Shown piece by piece: positions 58,582 to 64,000 of a stretch of DNA of 64,000 bases. Location of the stretch: NCBI RefSeq assembly GCF_016917755.1, contig NZ_CP070326.1:3906001-3970000 (forward strand), written 5' to 3'. The translations under genes were made by a program, and so were the position numbers. The notes under the pieces were generated by a model. It worked only from the letters and a program-made list of their open reading frames with translations. It did no database searches and had not been told where the DNA came from. This DNA comes from Streptomyces noursei. GTDB taxonomy: Bacteria; Actinomycetota; Actinomycetes; Streptomycetales; Streptomycetaceae. Position 1 is the stretch's first letter, and each line of letters starts with the position of its first letter.

Positions 58582-59034
58582 ATGACGGACTCCGCAGCCG
58601 GCACCCCGAACGGGAACGCGAGCGCCGACCCGGGCGGCACCGCGGGCACCCCGCAGGGTGCCGCGGGCGGCCAACCGCCGTTGCCGCCGCCGTACCCGCC
58701 GAGCACCGTCCCCGGCCGGCAGCCCGGCGCCGACGCCCCGCCCAAGGTGGTCCCGACCTCCGCCGACCACGCCCTGGAGATCGGCCGCGCCTACTTCCCG
58801 CCGGTCGGCTCCCCGGGCGGCCCGGTCTCGCTCCTGGTCCACGAGTTCGACGAGGGGTACCTCGTCCACGCCGGCTGGCCCGCTCCCGAGGACCCCGCCG
58901 CACCGCCGGTCAGCCCGGGCGGCACCAACATCGTGATCACCAAGAGCAACGGCGACGTGACCACGGTCCCCAACTTCCCCCCGGAGTCCGCCATCGCGGT
59001 CTACCGGCAGTGGTACCGCCCCGGAACGGCCTGA
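58582..59034 (+). CDS. Imm35/YrhB-like protein, candidate immunity protein
   Basis: 150 residues from ATG 58582 (GGAAGGGACC upstream). A Pro/Gly-rich N-terminal half (about 1-55) precedes a small alpha/beta domain: ALEIGRAYFPPVGSPGGPVS, VHEFDEGYLVHAGWPAP, GGTNIVITKSNGDVTTVPNF, IAVYRQWYRPG. The order of strands, the GG..IVI..SNG.V turn and the closing Tyr-rich helix resemble YrhB/immunity-35 domains that accompany polymorphic toxins. It lies two genes before the giant toxin gene, on the same strand. The assignment is moderate; an unrelated chaperone-like role is possible. Confidence 0.55.
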   Translation: MTDSAAGTPNGNASADPGGTAGTPQGAAGGQPPLPPPYPPSTVPGRQPGADAPPKVVPTSADHALEIGRAYFPPVGSPGGPVSLLVHEFDEGYLVHAGWPAPEDPAAPPVSPGGTNIVITKSNGDVTTVPNFPPESAIAVYRQWYRPGTA

Positions 59035-59155
59035 CGCACCGGGATCTCGTCCGTCGCCCCTCGTCCCTCGCCGGGCGACGGGGCCGGGGGCCGGGGATCG
59101 GGGACCGGAGACCGGCCACGGTCCTCGCCATGACAACCCTGTGACAGTACGCATC

Positions 59156-59186
59156 TTGATGAAGAACCGACCCACGCGACTAGAAT
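59156..59186 (+). promoter_or_regulatory. Promoter of the WXG100-toxin unit
   Basis: TTGATG (59156-59161) and a strong -10 TAGAAT (59181-59186) are 19 bases apart, about 50 bases before the WXG100-like gene. The spacing is longer than usual. Confidence 0.45.
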
Positions 59187-59237
59187 TTGCGTGAGGTCGC
59201 ACATCATGTGACGAGGGTTGACCGGGGGGAAGAGGCC

Positions 59238-59621
59238 ATGGCCGGCGAGGGATTGCAGGCGGACATCCCGTCACTGAAGTCGGGTGGCAGCAGCTTCACC
59301 ACCATCGGCGAGCGCTACCAGTCCGCGGTCGACAGGCTCAAGAACGGCCTGACCGGCCTGGAGGGGACCGGCACCCCGCCCTGGGGCGACGACGACATCG
59401 GCTCCAAGTTCGGCGTCGTCTACGAGGGCCTGCGCGACGGCATGTACGAGTCGATGGGGCATCTCGCCGCCAAGCTCCAGGAGATCGGCGGCGCGCTCAA
59501 CACCATGGCCGACAACCACGACGGCAACGAGGACTTCACCAACTCCTTGATGCAGCAGCACGTGGCCAACGCCGAGGCCGAGAGCCAGATGATCAGCAAC
59601 CTCAAGGGACCCAACATCTAG
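59238..59621 (+). CDS. WXG100/ESAT-6-like type VII secretion-associated protein
   Basis: 127 residues from ATG 59238 (GGGGGGAAGAGG upstream). It is all-helical with a WxG-like turn (PPWGDDDIGSKFG) between two long helices (FTTIGERYQSAVDRLKNGL and YESMGHLAAKLQEIGGALN), the ESAT-6 hairpin layout, plus a polar C-terminal extension. Members are secreted by or co-secreted through ESX-type systems and often act as partners of CpnT-like toxins. It precedes the toxin gene by 159 bp. No second WXG100 partner gene is seen. Confidence 0.8.
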   Translation: MAGEGLQADIPSLKSGGSSFTTIGERYQSAVDRLKNGLTGLEGTGTPPWGDDDIGSKFGVVYEGLRDGMYESMGHLAAKLQEIGGALNTMADNHDGNEDFTNSLMQQHVANAEAESQMISNLKGPNI

Positions 59622-59721
59622 TCCGCGCCCCCGGCCCGCGGCTCGGCCGCCGTCCGCCCGGCCCGCGCGTCCACGTCCCACACCCCACGTCCAGCGCCCT
59701 GCCTGCCGCCTGCCGCTCGCA

Positions 59722-59761
59722 GCCTTGTTGCCTTGTTGCCTCGCCGCCTAGTCGCCTAGTC
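59722..59761 (+). repeat. 8-bp tandem repeat before the toxin gene
   Basis: Five GCCT-headed 8-mers (GCCTTGTT twice, GCCTCGCC, GCCTAGTC twice) fill the gap directly upstream of the toxin ribosome site. Confidence 0.7.
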
Positions 59762-59780
59762 GTCCTACGGGGGATTCCCA

Positions 59781-62700
59781 ATGTCGCTCATGCTGCCGGA
59801 CTGGCTGGAGTGGGTCCTCCAGATGCTCGGGTATGACTGGCCGACGGGCGACGAGGACAAGATGATCGAGTCCGCCGACCAGTGGCGGGCGTTCGCGAAC
59901 GCGGTGGAACAGCTCCAGTCCGAGGGCGTCACCGCGGCCGGCAATGTCCTGTCGGCGAACACCGGCGACGGCATCGACGGCTTCGGCAAGACCTGGGAGA
60001 AGTTCTCCGACGGCGGCAACGGCTACCTCAACGACGCCCGCGAGGCCGCCGAACTGATCGCCTTCGCCATGGACGCCGGATCGGGGGTGATCATCGGGAT
60101 GAAAGTCGCGGTGATCACCCAATTGGCGATCCTCGCGGCAGAGATCATCGCGGCCCAGGCAGCCGCGCCTTTCACGCTCGGCCTGTCCGAAATCGGGGCC
60201 GCGGGCGCGACCCAGGCCACCCGCCTCATCGTCCGCCGCATCCTCAAGGAGGCGCGGGACGCCCTGATCGAAGCGATCATGAACACCGTCAAGCAGCCGG
60301 CCATGGACGCGCTGCAGGCGATGATCTCCGACGCCATCGCCCAGGGCGTCAACATGTCGTTCGGCGCCCAGAACGGCTTCGACGTCAACCGCAGCCTCAA
60401 GACCGGTGCCGAGACGGCCACCAACTCCCTCAAGAACACCGGCGAGAACTTCGGCACCAACTTCCGCGACGCGCTGGGCGGCAAGGCCGGCCACCACGCC
60501 CGCGGCGGGCTGGACCACGCGGCCGGCCACGGTGGCGAGCACGGCGGCAGCGGCGAGCACGGGAGCGGCGGGGAACACGGGAGCGGGGAGCACGGCGGGT
60601 CCGGAAGCGGTTCGGAATCGGGCTCCGGTGAGCACGGCGGCTCCGGCTCCGGACGTCACTCCGACGCGGGTGACGGCTCCGGCAGCAGCTCGGACGGCGG
60701 TTCCGACTCGGGCTCCAGGCCGGGTGAACACGGCGGCGAGAACGGCTCCGGTTCGAGTTCGGGTTCGGGTTCGGGTTCTGGTTCTGGTTCGGGTTCTGGT
60801 TCTGGTTCGGGTTCTGGTTCTGGTTCTGGTTCGGGTTCTGGTTCTGGTTCGAGGTCGGGTGCCGGTTCGGATTCCGGTGGCGCGTCCCACACCCCGCGCC
60901 CCGGCGAAAACCCCTCCACCACCCCTGACCATGCCAACGCGCCCACGGATTCCCGCTCCGGTTCCGGGTCCGGCTCCGGGTCCGGCTCCCGTTCCGACTC
61001 CGGCCTCGGAGGCGACCACCCCAGGCCGACCGCCCAGCCCCTCCCGGATCCGGCGCACCGCTCCCCCTTCGACGAGGGTTACCAGGGCGGCCACGACGCG
61101 AACGGGGCGTCCCACTCCCCCGATTCGGGCGCCACCCCCGACTCCGGCCATACCGCGAACTCCGATCGGCCCGACGGGGTGAGCACCCAGCCGACGGCCG
61201 ACCACACCCCGGACGCGGCCGGCGCCCAGCCGGCACCCGAGCACCCCGCACCCGCCCCGTCCAACTCCCCGAGCCACGGCGGGACTCCACACGGCGACCA
61301 GGGCTCCGGCGGCCCGCAGCCGTCCCACTCCCCCGCGCCGTCCCCGTCACACGACGGCGACTCCGGCAACAGCAACGGCAGCAGCAGCGGCCACGGTGAC
61401 TCATCCGGTTCTTCTGGTTCCTCCGGTTCCTCCGGCCCGTCGGGCGGCTCGGGCATGAGCGGCCGCCCCTCCATACCGCGCGTCGGCGACGCCCACGACC
61501 CGACCATGCGCACCCAGTCCGCCGACACCATGACCGCGCCACCGCCCACCCAGCACAACGCCGCGGACTCCGGAACCAACAGCACCGCCTCCCCCAACTC
61601 CCCTCACTCCGGTGTGACTTCACCACAGGGATCCCAGGGCGCAACCCAGGGCCCACCGCAGGGCGCCGGCCCGGCGGCGGGCATGCCCGCCGCCATGCCC
61701 TCCCACGGCGGCGGCACACCCGCGGCCGGTTCGGGCGCCCCCAGCGCCGCACCCTCCCGCCCGACCGTCGACGGTGGCGGCGGCGCGCCGAGCAACCGCC
61801 GCCCGGACGGGTCCCAGGCGATCCGCGACGTCACCCAGCAGCGCACCCCGGACCGCCCGGCCTACAACCCGCGCCTGGACGGGCCCCGGCCCAACGCCAC
61901 CGCGCCCGGCCCCAACCGCCGCCCGGACGGCACCCAGGCCGTCCACGACGCCACCCAACACCGCGCCCCGGAACGCCCGCCGTACAACCCGCGCCTGGAC
62001 GGCCCCCGCCCCAACACCGACCATCCGGACGCCCGGCACCCGAGCGTCAACCGCCCGGACAACCCGCGGCCCACCGACACCCACCGCCCGCAGGACCAGC
62101 GGCCGGAGGCCGGCCACGGCCCGAACCAGCGGCCGACGGACCCCACCCACCCACGCCCGGACGCCAACCAACCGCACCCCGACGCCGCCCACCCACGCCC
62201 GGAGGGCAACCCGCCCCACGCGGGCACGGACCGTCCGCACGCCCCCCGCCCGGAGGGCAACCCGCCCCGCCCGGAAGGCAACCGGCCGCGCCCGGAGAGC
62301 ACCCACGCGGACGCCCCGCGCCCGGACACCCACCGCCCGGCCCCCCACTCTCCCGAGCACCAGCAGAACCCCGGGCACCCGCAGAACCCCAACCCCCAGC
62401 ACCCACAACAGCACCACCAGCAGCAGCAGGCCGCACCTCACCAGCAGCCGCACCCCCAACAGCAGCCGCACCCCCAGCAACAACACCAGCCACAGCACCA
62501 ACAGCCACCGCAGCACCAGGCCCCGCAGCAACACCCCCACCAGAACCAACCGCAGCACCACCACAACCAGCAGCAGCCGCAGGACCACCACCAGCAGCCC
62601 CAGCACCCGCAACAGCACCACCAGGACCAGGCCGCACCTCACCAGCAGCCGAGCATCCACGACGTCCGGGCCAGCCTCAACCACCACCCGGGCGGCCTGT

Positions 62701-64000
62701 ATTCACCGTTCCCGCACGACCAGCAGGCGCTGGAACACCACTTCCCGCGGAACCCGGACGGCACCCCGCAGGTCCACGCCGACCCGTTCCAGCCGTGGGC
62801 CAAGTACCAGAACGACGGCGGCCCGACCGTGCCCGGCCGCTCCAACAACTGTGCCGACTGCACCCGCTCCTTCATGGAGTCCTGGTACGGCAACCCACAG
62901 GTCTCCGCGCCCCGTACGTACGACACCGACGCACACGGAAACCTGGACCGCGCCAGCGGTGAACGGGACGGCACCCACAACATCCAGAACTGGGCGGGCA
63001 CCAACTTCCGCAACTCGGGCCAGAACGCCCACGACAGCTACCACAACATCGCCCACGAGCTTCAGCAGGCGGGCCACGGCGCGGCCTCGGCCGTCCTGGT
63101 GACATGGCCGAAGAACCCGGACGGCTCGGGCGGCGGCGCCCACGTCTTCAACGCGGTCAACCACAACGGCAAGGTCGTCTGGGTCGACAGCCAGACGGGC
63201 CAGATCAGCCACCAGCCCATCCACACCCATGCCGCCGGCGTCTGGCACCTCACCCTCGACGGCGACCGCAAGCCCTTCGACCCCACCGCCACCCAGCACA
63301 ACCAGGGCCAGGGCCAGGGCCACCCCCAGCAACAACACCAGAACCAGCCCCAGCAACCGCACCCACAGCAGCAGCCGCACCAGAGCCAGCCCCAGCACCC
63401 GTATCAGCAGCAGCCGCATCAACAGCAGCACCCCCAACTGCCCCACCAACAGCCCCAGTACGGCCAGCAGTACGGCGGCGGGCACCACCCCGCGGGCGCG
63501 CCGGAGACCCACCACACCCCCGGCGACGGGCACGCCCCGAACGCCGAGCACCCGCACCACGACGCTCCCGGGACGACGCCCGAGCACTCCCCGGACCACA
63601 CGGCGGACCACACGGCGGAGCAGCACACCCCGGATCACCACGCGGCGGACCACCACCCCCAGGGCCACGGCCCCGAGCACCCGGCGCCGGCCCACGCCGG
63701 CCCGGAGCATCCGCACACCGCTCCCCCGCCGCGCAACCCCGGCATGCTCCCGCCGCCGGACCCGTCGGGCCACCCGCACGCGCCGGAGCCGATGGACCTG
63801 GACGAGCCGCACCACCCGCACGACCAGCACGACGCACCGCACGGCGATCACGACGTGCACATGGCGGACGCCGGCCACGACGCCGACCACGACCGGCGTC
63901 CACTGCCGGACGCGGAGGACCCGCACCACAAGCACCTGGACCTCGAACCGGATTCCGAGCAGCAGGCGCTGCGCGAGCACGCGCCCGTCCACCGCATCGA
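59781..64000 (+). CDS. Giant polymorphic toxin: CpnT-like WXG100 N-domain, long low-complexity linkers, internal papain-fold toxin domain (gene cut by window end)
   Basis: At least 1406 codons from ATG 59781 (GGGGGATTCCC upstream) remain open to the edge. Residues 1-230: WXG100-like/CpnT N-terminal domain (DWLEWVLQMLGYDWPTGDED, FGKTWEKFSDGG) with a hydrophobic helix pair near 95-130. 245-395: Gly/Ser and His-rich, including a long Gly-Ser run. 400-870: Pro/Arg/Ser-rich, with a duplicated 34-residue unit (672-705, 712-745). 870-955: Gln/His/Pro-rich. About 957-1155: toxin glutamine deamidase/papain-like (Tox-PL) domain, Cys1024 (NNCADC), His1121 (GGGAHVFNAVN), Asp1136 (WVDSQTG). Then Gln/His- and Asp/His/Pro-rich linkers, and a new structured region after ~1380. 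It is likely a type VII secreted effector acting on other bacteria. Confidence 0.9.
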   Translation, partial: MSLMLPDWLEWVLQMLGYDWPTGDEDKMIESADQWRAFANAVEQLQSEGVTAAGNVLSANTGDGIDGFGKTWEKFSDGGNGYLNDAREAAELIAFAMDAGSGVIIGMKVAVITQLAILAAEIIAAQAAAPFTLGLSEIGAAGATQATRLIVRRILKEARDALIEAIMNTVKQPAMDALQAMISDAIAQGVNMSFGAQNGFDVNRSLKTGAETATNSLKNTGENFGTNFRDALGGKAGHHARGGLDHAAGHGGEHGGSGEHGSGGEHGSGEHGGSGSGSESGSGEHGGSGSGRHSDAGDGSGSSSDGGSDSGSRPGEHGGENGSGSSSGSGSGSGSGSGSGSGSGSGSGSGSGSGSGSRSGAGSDSGGASHTPRPGENPSTTPDHANAPTDSRSGSGSGSGSGSRSDSGLGGDHPRPTAQPLPDPAHRSPFDEGYQGGHDANGASHSPDSGATPDSGHTANSDRPDGVSTQPTADHTPDAAGAQPAPEHPAPAPSNSPSHGGTPHGDQGSGGPQPSHSPAPSPSHDGDSGNSNGSSSGHGDSSGSSGSSGSSGPSGGSGMSGRPSIPRVGDAHDPTMRTQSADTMTAPPPTQHNAADSGTNSTASPNSPHSGVTSPQGSQGATQGPPQGAGPAAGMPAAMPSHGGGTPAAGSGAPSAAPSRPTVDGGGGAPSNRRPDGSQAIRDVTQQRTPDRPAYNPRLDGPRPNATAPGPNRRPDGTQAVHDATQHRAPERPPYNPRLDGPRPNTDHPDARHPSVNRPDNPRPTDTHRPQDQRPEAGHGPNQRPTDPTHPRPDANQPHPDAAHPRPEGNPPHAGTDRPHAPRPEGNPPRPEGNRPRPESTHADAPRPDTHRPAPHSPEHQQNPGHPQNPNPQHPQQHHQQQQAAPHQQPHPQQQPHPQQQHQPQHQQPPQHQAPQQHPHQNQPQHHHNQQQPQDHHQQPQHPQQHHQDQAAPHQQPSIHDVRASLNHHPGGLYSPFPHDQQALEHHFPRNPDGTPQVHADPFQPWAKYQNDGGPTVPGRSNNCADCTRSFMESWYGNPQVSAPRTYDTDAHGNLDRASGERDGTHNIQNWAGTNFRNSGQNAHDSYHNIAHELQQAGHGAASAVLVTWPKNPDGSGGGAHVFNAVNHNGKVVWVDSQTGQISHQPIHTHAAGVWHLTLDGDRKPFDPTATQHNQGQGQGHPQQQHQNQPQQPHPQQQPHQSQPQHPYQQQPHQQQHPQLPHQQPQYGQQYGGGHHPAGAPETHHTPGDGHAPNAEHPHHDAPGTTPEHSPDHTADHTAEQHTPDHHAADHHPQGHGPEHPAPAHAGPEHPHTAPPPRNPGMLPPPDPSGHPHAPEPMDLDEPHHPHDQHDAPHGDHDVHMADAGHDADHDRRPLPDAEDPHHKHLDLEPDSEQQALREHAPVHRI
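60748..60862 (+). repeat. Gly-Ser codon repeat (GGTTCN) in the toxin gene
   Basis: About 19 consecutive GGTTCG/GGTTCT hexamers coding a Gly-Ser run, with rare TCT serine codons that differ from the surrounding GC-rich use. GGG runs spaced by TTC could form G-quadruplexes. Length variation by slippage is likely. Confidence 0.85.
61794..62015 (+). repeat. Duplicated 34-codon unit in the toxin linker
   Basis: Two units (61794-61895 and 61914-62015) both begin NRRPDG and end YNPRLDGPRPN, with 8-9 substitutions between them; six residues separate them. Confidence 0.85.

Noticed and set aside
60656..60946. Minus-strand frame coding a long Glu-Pro run
   Set aside because: It is the reverse complement of the Gly-Ser hexamer repeat in the toxin gene, which is in a 1406-codon frame with a catalytic domain downstream.

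Overview
The window is high-GC DNA with features typical of a Streptomyces chromosome: strong G/C at third codon positions, many GTG starts, four-base ATGA/GTGA gene overlaps, Tat signal peptides, and actinobacterial families (MreB-like Mbl, CGNR zinc finger, FUSC exporter, LacI/TetR regulators, YhgE/Pip export genes, WXG100/CpnT-type toxin). I see no rRNA, tRNA, CRISPR array, insertion sequence or phage gene. The window opens inside a TetR-family gene and closes inside a very large toxin gene.

Layout. 1-11 kb: TetR remnant, mbl, FUSC exporter, a lipoprotein esterase, a small secreted protein, an ABC-2 permease with a hydrolase-ABC ATPase fusion, and a polytopic membrane protein. 11-27 kb: a nearly complete myo-inositol catabolic region. 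A leftward operon iolC-aldolase-iolB-iolD-mmsA faces a rightward iolE-like gene and iolG, followed by a sugar-porter MFS gene. After a small cell-wall-binding protein and a 64-residue helix-turn-helix protein come a LacI regulator and a second Gfo/Idh/MocA dehydrogenase coupled to a TSUP exporter. Three 20-base sites of one motif (18089, 18231 and, inverted, 25181) tie the second dehydrogenase to the main iol operons. 27-34 kb: GNAT, DedA, CsoR-box-controlled copZ, a 700-bp non-coding gap, citrate synthase and recD2. 33.7-38 kb: a second sugar-type locus (isomerase/epimerase, DUF993 protein and Gfo/Idh/MocA gene with start-stop overlaps, plus a divergent TIM-barrel gene). 38-47 kb: a NagZ-like GH3 enzyme, an S28/S37 peptidase, a TetR/cupin pair facing an epoxide-hydrolase-like enzyme, and an ABC-F resistance-type gene with a long structured leader, followed by an ABC-F relic and a CGNR regulator. 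47-58 kb: a fused tandem ABC exporter, a secreted GH65 enzyme, and an operon of a degenerate ABC ATPase, a YhgE/Pip membrane protein and its TetR regulator. 58-64 kb: an Imm35/YrhB-like protein, a WXG100-like protein and a giant CpnT-like polymorphic toxin with an internal papain-fold (glutamine deamidase) domain.

How genes work together. The iol genes can convert inositol to acetyl-CoA and glycerone phosphate: uptake (MFS), IolG, IolE-type dehydratase, IolD, IolB, IolC, a class of aldolase replacing IolJ, and MmsA. The last three genes form a plausible type VII secretion effector locus; its secretion machinery would lie outside the window. Most likely to repay follow-up are the toxin with a mid-chain warhead, the ABC-F leader (a nine-codon upstream ORF, a hairpin on its stop codon, 17-bp repeats), the iol regulatory motif, and the hydrolase-ABC fusion.
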